A stretch of DNA of 64,000 nt from Scenedesmus sp. ARA3 (Eukaryota; Chlorophyta; Chlorophyceae; Sphaeropleales; Scenedesmaceae): assembly GCA_004335835.1 (NCBI GenBank), contig RWJK01001180.1:8229-72228 (forward strand). Reading direction: 5' to 3'. A program made the translations under genes and the position numbers. Below the pieces are notes generated by a model. It was not told the origin of the DNA, did not search any database, and worked only from the letters and a program-made list of their open reading frames with translations. The number at the start of each line of letters is the position of its first letter. Position 1 is the first letter of the stretch. Positions 22,410-33,830 of this stretch are shown piece by piece.

Positions 22410-22880
22410 CGCTGACAACCTGTTACATTCAGCTGAGAGGCATACAAAGTTGTGTTGCTGCTGCTGAGTTTTGTCGGCTGGAGCTGCAGCTGGCAACGCT
22501 ACTGGCTCGGATTATGCTATGTTTGCTGCGGCCTCAGCAGACGTTGGTGTTTGGCGCTGGCCTCTTGGTCTGGCGTATGCGTGTGAACAGTACAACCTGC
22601 ACAGCCCAGCATACCTTGTGGTGCACTATCACGAGACTGTAAAACCAACAGTTACATTTTCTCCGCAGCCTGCTGTGTGTCTGGGTGAAGTTGGGAAGAG
22701 GCACAGTTGGGTTAGTCATGGGTTGACGTCATGACACCCTGTGTGGTGCACAGCGGGCCTGAAGCACACTCCATGTGTGGATGCGCAGGCATAGACGCAC
22801 AAACTTCACTTTCAAGACATTGTGGTTTGTTCTACTTCACTTGCAACGCAGTAGAACAAAGGAAACCGAGCAGAACAAAC
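22410..22880. other. Intergenic between NRDE2 and the aldo/keto reductase
   Basis: Holds the NRDE2 3' UTR (a TGTAA lies near 22638) and the promoter/5' UTR of the next gene. No coding segment recognised. Confidence 0.45.
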
Positions 22881-25592
22881 ATGCAGCTGTGTGGCTCCAG
22901 AGCTCCTGGCACTGCTGTGCAGGCCAGGGCGACCCGTGCCCCACGTAGGTCGATTGTTGTGAGATGTGACGCAGGAGCAACAACAAAGCCCGCAGTGGAC
23001 ACGATCGAGCTGGGAAAGTCGGGTGAGTTCTGCAGCAGCGTCAACCGACCAACGCATGCATCCACAGCAGTGATCCACGCTTGGCAGAGTGGAAAACGTG
23101 CTGGTATATGGCTTTGTGTCTTAGCCGTATACGAGGACGACCAAGTCGCTATCAGGCACTCGGCTTCACTGTAGTAGTAGTACCTGCAAGCACCACATCA
23201 CACAGCTGTGCAGGAGCAGCAGCAGCTGCTGCGTCCCACACATGTCTCGGTTGCAACAAGCTGTATCAAATCATGCGCAAATTTTCTTCCTGTTTGCAGG
23301 CCTGCAGGTGCCTGTGCTGGGCATTGGGGCCTGGTCGTGGGGTGACAGGTCAGGCTACTGGGGCTACGGTGGGTGGCGAGCCTGCTGCCTTGACCATGCC
23401 TGATGCCCTCAGCAGCGTTAAACAAGTATGACGAATATCAAATTGTGTTGCCAACACCATCGTAATGAGGCAATATGTGCTGCATTGTCAAAGCAGTGCT
23501 TGCGCAACAGATTGCGTGCGCAGTTGCAGCCGCAAGTTGGCACAAACTCCTGCCTGGCCCCGCATCTTTCAGGTACATGCACACACTGTCCAGCTTGCAG
23601 TTCCTTGCTGTCGTCGCTATGTTTCACCACATGTTTGACCAGGTTTAACCATTGCTGCTGCTGACTGTCCTGCAGGCAAGGAATACGGAAAGGATGCCAG
23701 CAGTGAGGCATACGCTGCTCTGATGGACTCAGGCCTCACTTTCATCGACACAGCAGAGGTGCGGCGTGTTCATGCACCCAACAGCACATTTGCTGCTGCT
23801 GGTCCCGCACATCATGCAGCAGCAGCAGCAGCAGCAGCAGCAGCCACTGCACGGCACTGCGCAGAGTGTTTTGCTGAATCTCTAGTTTTCCATGCTAGCA
23901 GCAGGGCAGTGGTAGGCGGACAATGGGGTTGTTGCAGTGCAGCGTTGAGAGGTGCTACACCAGGCGGATGGCTTTGGCAATGGCGATCATCATTGCTTCA
24001 GTTAGCAGCTTGTACTGCATCCTCCTTATGTGCTGTAGCACAATCTTGCGGTGCTCGCCCTCCACTGTGTCTTCAACAGGTGTATGGCTATGGCAAGAGT
24101 GAGGAGTTCCTAGGGGAGTTCATGAAGGCTGGCCTGTCAGAGGTGCCTCTATCCGCCTGCTCGCTTGCATTCTTGATATTCTGGATCTGATTGCTGTTTC
24201 TGATTGCTGTTGCATCAACAGGTGTATGGCTATGGCAAGAGTGAGGAGTTCCTGGGTGAATTCATGAAGGCAGGGCTGTCACCCGCGCAGCCCATCATAG
24301 CCACAAAGTTTGCGCCGCTGCCGTGGCGGCTGACCAGCAGCAGCGTCAGCGTGGCCTGCAAGGAGAGCCTGGGCAGGCTGCAGATGCAGCAGATGGGGCT
24401 GTACATCCAGCACTGGTGAGCGCAGGCAGGGGGGCAGGCAGGGCATTTGATTGTGCAGTGAGTTGTGTGGCATGCGCTGATGCATGATGTTTCATGTGTG
24501 TGGGGGAGAGCCTGGCACGGCTGCAGCTGCAGCAGATGGGGCTGTACACCCAGCACTGGTAAGGCTGCAGCTGCTGCTGCTTCAGTGGCTGTTGGTGTAC
24601 ATACGCAGCTGCTGTGGAGGTTCTACATCCCCCACCGAAGAAACTTGAACCAATGGAGCTTGCACATGCATGCTGTCTCATGCTGCTGTTGCAGCGCCTG
24701 GCCCGTTTTTATATCTAACGACTGTAAACACTGGCGCCTACCCGCTTGGTACTCAAACTAGATCTTGAAGATCTTGCCCATGCCCTGCTGTTGCTGCCAC
24801 CACAGGCCCGGGTTTGCGTTCAACGCCTTCAGCAATGACGCCTACCTGGAGGGGCTGGCGGACTGCGTGGAGCAGGGGCTGACACAGGTGAGTTAAAAAA
24901 GACCAGTGGGTGAATTAAGCCTTTATTTAGTGCAGATTGAACTGGTGAGCTTAACTGTCAGGGGCGCCTACCTTGAGGGGCTGGCAGACTGCGTGGAGCA
25001 GGGGCTGACGCAGGTGAGACACTGTGCACACGTACCTATGTTATTGCGGACAGGGGCATGATGCTTGCAGCCCTGGCTGCTAAGCTGCTGCATTGCTGCT
25101 TCCACTCAGCATGTTTCCGGCACATGCTGGCAGCTTGTAACATGCAACAAGGGGACTAGCAAGGTTGTACTTGCATGCTGTTTGATCTGTGTTGCCTTGA
25201 CCCATTCTCTTTTACTTTTTTGTGATGCCAGTCTGACATGTGATGTGCATTGTTGTGGCTGCCGCAGGCTGTTGGCGTGAGCAACTTCAATGCGAAGCGC
25301 GTGAGGAATGCAGCGCAGGCGCTCACCAGGCGTGGCACATGCCTGTCCAGCAACCAGGTATGCAGGCACATGTCTCAGCTTGCATGACTCCTAGTTCACC
25401 CAAATCATGTGTTGTGCATTGCAGCTTGCCTCAGGCTTGATCTGGCATGTGATGCTGCTTTCAGTGCTAGCAAGTCTTCTGAGCAGAGTGTTGTGGTATG
25501 CTGCTGATGGAGTGACTGAGGAAGTGTTTACAGTTGCAGACATGGTGCAGCTTGCGAAGTAATGTCTGTTTGCTGTTTGGCGGTGTGCATAA

Positions 25593-25630
<38 letters not shown>

Positions 25631-26792
25631 GTCAACTCAAACCACAGGTGCAGTACAGCTTGCTGTACCGCCGACCTGAGCAGAACGGCGTGCTGGAGGC
25701 ATGCAGGGAGGCTGGCGTCACCCTGGTGGCCTACAGCCCACTGTGCCAGGGCCTGCTGACAGGTACGTTATGACAGCTTGTTATAACATGGTGTTATAAC
25801 ATAATGACAAAACGTGAGCTGTCTGTGTTGAGGCCTGCAGGGAGGCTGGCGTCACCCTGGTGGCCTACAGCCCACTGTGCCAGGGCCTGCTGACAGGTGC
25901 GTTATGACAACTTGGTATAAAATTGTGTATTAACATGGTGACAAAATGTGAGCGGTCTGTATTGAGGCCTGCAGGGAGGCGGGCGTCACCCTGGTGGCAT
26001 ACAGCCCTGTGTGCCATGGCCTGCTAACAGGTGCAAATTCTGACAACATGCTATCACACGTGCTGTACGCGTGTATGTTTGCGTCTGGAGTTTGTTGTAC
26101 ATGGCACATGATATCGCAAGCAGCAGGATTCATGTAAAGTGGTGTGCATATCCTGTCGGCAGTTGCGTTTGCACGCTGTTGACGACATTGTGATTTCGGG
26201 CATTGCTCAATTGCTGCGAGCAGGCAAGTACACGCCTGATGGCCCCAAGCCCTCCGGCCCCCGCGGCAACATCTACGCAAACAAGATCCGGGAGATCCAG
26301 CCGCTGATCGAGACGATGCGCGCTGTGGGGCAGAGCAGGGGCAAGAGCCCGGCACAGGTGCGGACTGCCACTGTTGGGACAATAGCATAACTCTTAGTAG
26401 GGGTTGTGCCACATGTGTTGATGTGCGCGGGGGCTAGAGCATGGGCAAGAGCCCGGTGCAGGTGGGACATGGCTGTTCATAGTGAAGTGACAATATTACT
26501 ACACCGGCTGTGCTCAGTTGTTCAATTAAAAGCATGTGCCCCTGCTGCTGCTGCTGTTGCTGCTGTTGCTGCCGCAATAGTGCTCAACTGGGTCATCTGC
26601 AAAGGCGTGCAGCACTCACATGGTCACTTACACATGTGTGCTGCTGNNNNNNNNNNNNNNNNNNNNNNNNNNNNNNNNNNNNNNNNNNNNNNNNNNNNNN
26701 NNNNNNNNNNNNNNNNNNNNNNNNNNNNNNNNNNNNNNNNNNNNNNNNNNNNNNNNNNNNNNNNNGCACTCACATGGTCACTTACACATGTG

Positions 26793-26829
<37 letters not shown>

Positions 26830-27016
26830 GCAGGTGGCGCTCAACTGGATCATCTGCAAGGGTGCTGTGCCCATCCCAGGGGCCAAGAACAAGAAGCAGG
26901 TGGACGAGATTGCGGGCGCTGTGGGCTGGCGGCTGGAGGAGGGCGAGATTGCGGAGCTTGAAAGGGCGGCCGACAAGATTGTGACGCCGCTGGGCGCGCC
27001 GTTTGAGAACTGGTAG
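22881..27016 (+). CDS. Chloroplast-type aldo/keto reductase
   Basis: Nine exons join in frame: 22881-23022, 23300-23368, 23676-23758, 24222-24415, 24806-24887, 25268-25357, 25648-25762, 26224-26357 and 26834-27016, giving 363 aa. It resembles the plant plastid aldo/keto reductase group typified by Arabidopsis At1g06690. The N-terminal about 40 residues (rich in Arg, Ala, Ser, few acids) look like a plastid transit peptide. The AKR catalytic tetrad is complete: Asp95 (FIDTAE), Tyr100 (VYGYG), Lys127 (IATKFAP) and His162 (YIQHW). NADPH-binding features at the C-terminus are [25 protein letters not shown] and a terminal GAPFENW. The substrate is unknown. At least five introns and the 3' flank carry exon echoes, and intron 8 contains the assembly gap. 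An upstream in-frame ATG at 22731 is less likely. Confidence 0.93.
24080..24143 (+). repeat. Echo of the 5' end of AKR exon 4
   Basis: The segment repeats, almost base for base, 24222-24284 (acceptor plus code for [20 protein letters not shown]) 142 bp upstream, then diverges. It carries the catalytic Tyr codon and is an intact potential alternative acceptor. Confidence 0.92.
24505..24562 (+). repeat. Echo of the 3' end of AKR exon 4
   Basis: Repeats 24364-24420, coding for [18 protein letters not shown] with changes, including the catalytic His codon and a GTAAG donor. Confidence 0.9.
24963..25018 (+). repeat. Echo of the 3' end of AKR exon 5
   Basis: Repeats 24838-24892 (code for [16 protein letters not shown] and donor) 125 bp downstream with mostly third-position changes. 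Confidence 0.92.
25834..26034 (+). repeat. Two echoes of the 3' end of AKR exon 7
   Basis: Copies at 25834-25900 and 25966-26034 repeat 25697-25765 (code for [23 protein letters not shown] plus donor), period about 132-137 bp. The first is nearly identical to the real exon, the second more diverged. Confidence 0.93.
26578..26646 (+). repeat. Truncated echo of AKR exon 9 at the left edge of the gap
   Basis: 26578-26607 repeats the first about 30 bases of exon 9 (code for VLNWVICKG). It is followed by a 35-base segment at 26612-26646 that recurs exactly at 26766-26800 across the run of Ns. Confidence 0.85.
26647..26765. other. Assembly gap (119 Ns)
   Basis: Unresolved sequence inside AKR intron 8, flanked on both sides by the same 35 bases. 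The assembler probably failed on a tandem array of intron plus exon-9 echoes. Confidence 0.97.
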
Positions 27017-27053
27017 AGTTGGGACGTTGGGAACTGGCACAGCTGATGCTACT

Positions 27054-27058
27054 TGTAA
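27054..27058 (+). promoter_or_regulatory. Candidate UGUAA poly(A) signal
   Basis: TGTAA lies 38 nt after the AKR stop. UGUAA is the usual poly(A) signal of green algae, so the downstream exon echoes are probably outside the main transcript. Confidence 0.5.
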
Positions 27059-27121
27059 CATGCAGCAATTGAACTTTTTGGGCGTGTTGGGGCAGATTTT
27101 AGCTACCCACATCTGATCCCC

Positions 27122-27752
27122 CGGGGCCAAGAACAAGAAGCAGGTGGACGAGATTGCGGATGCTGTGGGCTGGCGGCTGGAGGAGGGCGAGGCCATGGAG
27201 CTTGAAAAGGCGGCTGACAAGATTGTAACGCCGCTGGGCGCGCCGTTTGAGAACTGGTAGAGTGGGGAAATGGTAGGGCTGATACCCCTTGTAACCCGAA
27301 CAACTGAAACCATTTGGCGTGTTTGGGGGGTTTTCCAGCTACCCCACATATCATTCCTAGGGCCAGATACAAGAAGCAGGCAGGTCGGCGAAGTTGCGGG
27401 CGCTGTGGGCTGGCGGCTCAAGGAGGGCGAGGTCATGGAGCTTGAAAGGGCGGCCGACAAGATTGTAACGCCGCTGGGCGCGCCTTTTGAGAACTGGTAG
27501 AGCTGAGAGCTGGCAGGGCGATACTGTACCGAACGGCGTGTAAACCGCAACACTGTTCAAGTTGAACATCTCTGGGCGTTTTGAGGCTTTCCAGCTACCC
27601 ACACCCCATGCCGGCGGCCAAGAACAGGAAGCAGGTTCGACGAGATTGCTGGGTGTGTGGGCTGGCGGCTGGAGGAGGGAGAAGTCATGGAGCTTGAAAG
27701 GGCGGCTGACGAGATAGTGACGCCGCTGGGCGCGCTGTTCGAGAACTGGTAA
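27122..27752 (+). repeat. Three echoes of the AKR terminal exon, each with its stop codon
   Basis: Copies at about 27122-27260, 27358-27500 and 27605-27752 repeat 26878-27016. Each ends in a variant of [10 protein letters not shown] and a stop. The first keeps a fully open frame with only a few amino-acid changes. The second and third have small indels near their 5' ends but regain the frame. All lack the first about 45 bases of exon 9. The period is about 240 bp. Confidence 0.93.
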
Positions 27753-28399
27753 ACCTGCCATCCTTGGTACCACATGTAACTTACAAGGATCGCCCACCGA
27801 CAACGAGGCCCTGTGCGTACACTGTGCCTAGGCAGTCGGGGCTCGTGGGGTGGAAGTTCGGGGGACCACTTCTTGCCATGTGAGTACGCATTATGTTGCA
27901 TCATGCTTATGCTTGTAATGGATGCAATCGGCAACTTTCTTTATATGGGGTCCAGCAACATACAACAGACAGAATGACATCAGCGGAGCGAAATAACTTT
28001 CAGCAAGCTCCTTCAGTATCAAGATCTAAGGCACACAAGTGACTAGATCATGTAAGCCATGAAGCGCCAACGGCACGCAACCAATGCAGCCCATCTGTAA
28101 TCAAGAGTGGCAAAGGACGAATAAGAATGTCCATATGCAGGAAATGCATGGCTGCGCGCCGTCACGCTGGACCAGGAGACCCCTGCCCAACGTCTCCTGA
28201 CGCTCTGATTGGGCTGCCATGCAAGCACAGAAGTCCGGCAGCATGCCATCAAGCAATATACACACCGATAGCGCCAGGGAAGTGTGCAGCTCAGCAGCTG
28301 CAGCGGTCTCAACAAGTGGCACACCCCGGACATTAGGCCACCTGCAACAGTGTGCTGCGTGGCCCAAACATGTTTATTTTGGTGAAGCACACTTGGTGA
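27753..28399. other. Gene-poor stretch after the AKR echoes
   Basis: Nothing coding is supported. Base composition is less CAG-rich than the genes. No tRNA or transposon signature recognised. Confidence 0.4.
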
Positions 28400-29850
28400 C
28401 ACAGCCATCAACCTCAGCAGGCCATATCAAGCACATCTGGGCAAATCAAGCAAATTTGGGCCAACTCAAGCGGATCCGGGCAGCATCGAGCGCCAGCCGC
28501 GCACACTGTGCTGAGCAGCATCCTCTGTAACCTTCAGCACCATTCACTGCTGAAGTGAGCGGCCAAGCTCCATACTCTACCAACAGCAGACACAACTAAT
28601 AGTTGGACAACAGGCCCACTGACAAGTGCTGCCGAACAAGGCTCATCTGGTCAAGCAAAGCTTGTGACAAAACCATCCACCAGCCGTCCATGATCAAGCA
28701 AAACCTGGGCCACATCACGCGCAAATTGGCACGGCGTGCTTTCTTTTTTGGCACGGCGTGCTCAGCAGCATCCTCTGCAACCACCACCATCACCCGCCCT
28801 CCGTGCAATTGTGACTCTGCCAAAGCACTGCATCCTCCACCAACAGCAAGTAGGTGGACAGAGACCCAATCACAAGTGCAGCCAAACCCATTTCATCTGG
28901 TCCAGCAGCAAATCTGGCGACAAACCAACCAACATCTGCAGCCCTTGATACAGCAAAGTCTGGACCAAATCAGGCGCAAACTGGCACGGAGTGCTGAGCA
29001 GCATCCTCTGTAACTTCAGTGGCACCAGCACTCAGTGCTACTGTGACAGTAATACGTTGCGTCCTGTGCCAACAGCAGATAGGTGGACAGAGGCCAACTC
29101 ACAAATGCACCCAAACACCGTTTATCTGGCCCAGATGGTGACAGAAACTGTCCTCAATGCAGCAGAATCTGCATGAAAATCAGGCGCCAATAGTACACGC
29201 TGTGCTGGGCTGCAGTTTCTGTAGCCAGCATCAGCGCTGGTGCTAGCATCAGCACTCAGTGCCGCTGTGACGGTGCCAAGTACATCCTCTACCAACAGCA
29301 GATAGGTGGACAGAGGCCCACTCACAAATGCACCCAAACACCGTTTATCTGGCCAAGCAAATCTGGCGACTAACCATCATCCAGCTGTCCGTAATCAAGC
29401 TTCCATAATCAAGCAAAACCTGGGCCACATCGAGTGCCGATACTGCACACTGTGCTGAGCAGCATGCTCTGTAGCCATCATCAGCACCAGCACTCAACCC
29501 AGCTGTCTTTTGTACCGCAGAATCTGCACCAGATTCCACGCGCCAACAGCGCACACTGTGCTCAGAAGCAACTTCTGCAGCCATCACCAGCACCAGCTCA
29601 GTGTCCCTGTGACTGTGATCAGCTGCATCCTCTGCCAACAGCAGGTAGGTGGACAGAGGCCCACTCACAAGTGCAGCCAAACACAGTTCATCTGGTCAAG
29701 CGAATCTGCCGACAAAATCATTAGCCTCAGCAGCCCTATACAGCGACAGCTGGACCAAATCGGGCGGCAACAGCGCACACTGTACAGTGTAGCACATGTG
29801 CTAAGCAGCAACTTATGTAGCCATCATCAGTACCACGGCCGGTCTGCGAT
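28400..29850. repeat. Intergenic tandem repeat, unit about 225 bp (one unit about 340 bp)
   Basis: Five to six diverged units share the core GTGGACAGAGGCCCACTCAC, seen at about 28604, 28853, 29078, 29302 and 29644. Each unit also has a GCTGAGCAGCATCCTCTGTA-like segment, CCAACAGCA and a TTCATCTGGTC-like segment. On the minus strand the core reads GPLSTYLLL in four units, but the surrounding frames do not agree between units, so I do not call a gene. Confidence 0.8.
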
Positions 29851-30260
29851 GCACGTTGTTCCCTGCTACGGCCCCAAATACTTTCGTGGCCACAGCATTG
29901 GCCCAACAGAACTTGCCCAGCGGCATGCCGTAAACTTGCTCTGTGGCAAGGTACTCTTCATCATCAAGTTGTGTGGAAATACCAATCAAGCAGATGCAAA
30001 ATTGCAACCTAGCCAATGCAATATTGCAACCTAGCCATCGCACCGCAGCCAAAGTAGTAGGCAGCATTGCCCCATCACATATAATGCAAATCACAGGTAT
30101 CCACCAGAGGTGATTGCTCGCCCGCCTGCTTGCATGCATGCAACTGAATGCAAACACTCAGATCCATACACCCGCCAGTATAGCAGCCCCGCCATTGCCA
30201 GCATGCAACCTTGCGCCTGCATCACGAGCAGCTACACCTGACCAGCGGCAGCGGCAGAAG
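29851..30260. other. 3' flank of the SET-domain gene
   Basis: No coding feature seen. Lies between the intergenic repeat and the stop codon at 30261 and presumably holds the 3' UTR of the minus-strand SET gene. Confidence 0.4.
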
Positions 30261-30392
30261 CTACGCCTGGCCACCAGCAGCCGCTGCAGCAGCAGCAGCA
30301 GCAGCAGCAGCAGCACCGCATGCATTGTACAGCGCCAGCATTCCCCTGCACAGCGTCTCTAGGCCACACAGGAAGCTGCTGTCATCTGCAGA

Positions 30393-30424
<32 letters not shown>

Positions 30425-30700
30425 CTGCTGCGTCACCATCACCCTGCTGCTGCTGCTGCTGCTGCTGCCGCAGCTCCTGCAGCTGCCTGAGCAAGCTGCA
30501 CTTCGCCAGACACGATTCATACGGCTGCTTCGCTGCAATCAGCAGCCCCTGCAGCCGCTGCTGCGCTGCTGCCTCATTTATGTCACTCACAGGCTGCCCG
30601 AGCAGTTCCTGCCACGCAGCAGCAGCTGCCCATGCTGCTTGCAGCTGCGCAGCGGTACTGATCTCGCCTTCAACGTTGCCGGCAGCCGCCGGAGCCGCCC

Positions 30701-30743
<43 letters not shown>

Positions 30744-32756
30744 ATAGGACATCTGTAGTTCTAGCAGCTGCTCAGATGAGGCACATGTTACTCTCAGGTA
30801 GGGCAGTAGGCCTGGCGGCAGGGGCTGCTGCACAGTTAGCGTGAAGCGCTGCTGCTGCTGCGACCATAGCCCCAGCTGCTTCAGCAGCGCCACTGCTTGT
30901 ATCTTGAACATCATACAATTTTGCTGCTGCTGCTGCTGCTGCTGCTGCAGCTCCTGCTGCTCGTTGGGCCAGGGCACAGCAAGCTCAGCCTCCTCAAAGG
31001 GATTCCCCTCGACTGCAAACCCGTAAAACAGCAGCAGCTGCGCATTTGGCAGCGGCCCGTATGACAGGAATGCTTGCTGGCCTTGCTGCAGTGGCCTGAA
31101 GGTTGTGAGGTCCAGGGTTTGGGTTGTAGGGTTTACCGTGCTGAAGTGCACGATGTGTGGCCAGGGGCTGTGGTTGATGAGGCTCACAAAGGGAGCCAGT
31201 GCTGGCTGGATGGAGCTGTCAGGGAACTTGACCTGCGTGCAAGCATACAAAGTTTCAAGAGATCATCAGTTTTTGATAGGCGGGGCAGGGACACTGAGGT
31301 TTGTGTGGGTGTTGGCAGATGATAGGGTTTTTGTGGGTTGACTTCCTAATAGACTAGCATGCTGAGTGCAGGCACAGCACAGACATCCTCGCTAGAGAAA
31401 ACAATGTAGACACGTCAGCTCGCAAGCAACGTGCCAAAGCGTTTGCTTATATACACGTAAGGCATGCACAGCAGCAGCTCACATGTATGGCGTATGCATA
31501 CCACAGCTCCACAGCCCACAGCCTCAACACATAACAGATCAGGCAGCACATAACGGTTCAGGCATGCAGAGCAGCTGCTCACCTGTATGGCATATGCATA
31601 CCACAGCTCCACAGCCCACAGGTAAGCAGCCTCACAGGTAACATGAGGCAGATAACAAATAACATAACACATAATATAACAGTTCAAGATGCAGAGCAGC
31701 TGCTCACCTGTATGGCATATGCATACCACAGCTCCACAGCCCACAGGTAAGCTGCCTCAGTGAACCACTGCGGCTGCAGCTGTGCAGCATACGCGGTCAG
31801 CAGCGCCCTGCACAGCATCAGCGCACAGCAGGAAGCACAGCTAATTGAGAAGGGTTGATGGCAACAGGAGGCTGAGTAAGGCGAGAAAACACAGCTGCTG
31901 CTGCTGCTGTTGCTGCTGTTGCTGTAGCTCATAGTGCAGTTCAAAAGCGGGTTGCAGCTGCCATGAACGCATAGGACAACCAAACCCAACAACTCCGCTG
32001 CAGCTGAGCCTGATTGCCCAAATGGTGCTTGCTCCATGTTGTGAAAGGCAAAATGTTGTGAACATCGCGGCACTTGCGGCAGTAGCAGAGCTGCAGCACT
32101 CAAGTGAAGGCCTGTTGCAGCTGCTGATGTGTAAAGGTACTTTCACAGCAAGCAAGTGATCTGAACTGTATTGCAAGCAGTGAGAACCGATTGGTCCAAT
32201 CATCGACCTTTCAACGCACTCACGTAAAGGCCTGCTGCAGCTGCTGGAACTGCCCCCGCACATGCTGCCTGGCCTCCGAGAACTTCCGCTGCTCCTGCAA
32301 GCCACTCATGAGGTCTAACAGCTGCTGAGGCACACTGAGCCCCGTGCTAAACCGCTGCGGCAAGGCCTGCCAGAGGGGTTTAGCGGGTGAGTCAGCATCC
32401 CAGCGGTCCACCATGGTCCAAACCACCGCCAGGGTTTCAGGGTCCAAACCCATGCGGTTTAGCACGGCGCCGAAATCGGACTCGGCTGCGGTTTTGTAGG
32501 TCATGAGCAGGTTTGAAGGCAGGGAGACAGCTGTGCTGCCAGCTGGCAAGTCTGCTACTGCTGCACAGCCTCGCAGGCCTCCACTGACGTTGAACATGGC
32601 TGGCGCGAGCTGTGTTGCTGCTCCTTGGGACAGAACCCACCTGCAGGGAAATGGCCATGGCAATGGCAATGGGGCAAGCAGCGTTGGAGCAGCAGTTGCA
32701 GAGTACGCCAAGCTGAACTGCTTCAGTGGCTTGGTTGCCATTTGCTGGCGCAGCAA
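30261..32756 (-). CDS. SET-domain protein methyltransferase (Rubisco LSMT / SETD3-4 type)
   Basis: Four exons join in frame: 32756-32707, 32640-32224, 31807-31708 and 31232-30261, giving 512 aa. SET motifs are in the order typical of the LSMT-like group: WVLSQGA then GGLRGCAAVADLPAG near the N-terminus, an inserted helical region, then INHSPWPH (Asn209-His210-Ser211) and SYGPLPNAQLLLFYGF (246-261), which form the cofactor and lysine channel. The C-terminal half corresponds to the Rubisco-LSMT substrate-binding domain but is swollen by poly-Q, poly-A and poly-S. The protein substrate is unknown. The first exon (start at 32756, alternative ATG at 32741) is short and is the weakest part of the model; no transit peptide is evident. 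Echoes of the ends of exons 2 and 3 lie in the introns. Confidence 0.85.
31464..31640 (-). repeat. Two echoes of the 3' end of SET-gene exon 3
   Basis: Copies at 31467-31528 and 31562-31635 repeat 31688-31762 (minus-strand code for AAYLWAVELWYAYAIQ plus GTGAGCAGC donor), period about 95-126 bp. A further short echo at 32101-32130 repeats the exon 2 end (32221-32250). Confidence 0.9.
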
Positions 32757-32904
32757 ATGCCTTGCATCTCTGACAGCTCATCGCAGGCGCTCAGCATGCT
32801 TGTTTAGAACAACAGGTGGCACTTGATTGCACACGTGCATTGCATTAGCGGGCTGTCAGCATTGCATGGTGTCCAACCTACTGCTTGCCAATGCATTGCC
32901 GCAC

Positions 32905-32953
32905 TCACTGATACAGCTGCTGCTCTGGTGACTCCTCACCATAGCCCATTGCA

Positions 32954-32984
<31 letters not shown>

Positions 32985-33007
32985 CTGCTTGCTGCGCTGC
33001 GCCCCTG

Positions 33008-33053
<46 letters not shown>

Positions 33054-33830
33054 GTGCCTCAGGGTAAGTTGACAGCAGCTGCTGCAGGTGCTGCTGCCGC
33101 TCGGCTGAGTTGCCACACACGCCTGCAGGAAGCAGCAACAAACACGGCTGATCAGCTTCAAGCATAGTATTTTATGCAGCTGGTGATGTACTGCTGCAGA
33201 CAGTACACGTGCAGGTGCAGGTGCGCGGCCAACCAGGCAACAGGCTGAATCACACCAATCCATCATGCCAAACACAGCTGCAACTTTTGAGTGCAATGCG
33301 AAGCAGGTTTTTTCATTGTATCAGCCGCAGACCTTGGTGGTTTGACACGAGCAGCGCCAGTGCTGCGGCCTCGTTGCGGGGGTTGATGCAGCGCTGCAGG
33401 TCTGCTGCACTGCGCAGCTGCTTCAGCTCAGCCTGCAGGAAACGTGCACACAACAATTTGTACATGGTGATAACATGTTTTGAAATCATGCTGCGAGTGT
33501 CTGTGGTGTTGCGGGCTGTCCACAGAGGCAGCAGCAGCAGCAGGCAGCAGCAGCAGCAGCAGGCAGCTTCACAGCAGGGAAGCAGCACCGATGCTGGTGT
33601 GGCTGCACCCAAATCGTCGCATTCGCTTCAAGCAGCACTTTCCTTCCATATCAACACAATGTGCATGTTATGATGCTGTGGATGCTTACCTGGCGCAAGC
33701 ACAGCACTCGGGCCCCTGCTGCACAAGCTTGCAAGCCCAAGGACTCCCATCTAGCGGGCGTGGCTATCCCAAGCTGTTGCATTAACAAACGTTTGACCTC
33801 ATACAAGCCATCATCGGCGTCCAGTTGCAT
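32905..33830 (-). CDS. Small protein with ubiquitin-like N-terminal segment, function unknown
   Basis: Three exons join in frame: 33830-33690, 33432-33333 and 33122-32905, giving about 152 aa. I do not recognise the family. The N-terminal stretch MQLDADDGLYEVKRLLMQQL, followed by GI, has the spacing of a ubiquitin-like beta-strand plus helix (compare the TLEVEPSDTIENVK pattern of ubiquitin). Codons upstream of the ATG also read ALT, so the true start may be further upstream in another exon. The middle exon codes for a charged helical segment (AELKQLRSAADLQRCI), and the C-terminus is poly-A with a final GYGEESPEQQLYQ. It could instead be the 3' part of a longer gene. Confidence 0.45.

Noticed and set aside
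28603..29013. Protein-coding gene in the intergenic 225-bp repeat
   Set aside because: Frames differ between units and are broken by stops; only a nine-residue core is shared.
30211..30744. Long plus-strand open frames opposite the SET gene (poly-L/poly-C)
   Set aside because: They are antisense shadows of CAG-rich coding sequence; the minus strand carries the conserved SET motifs.
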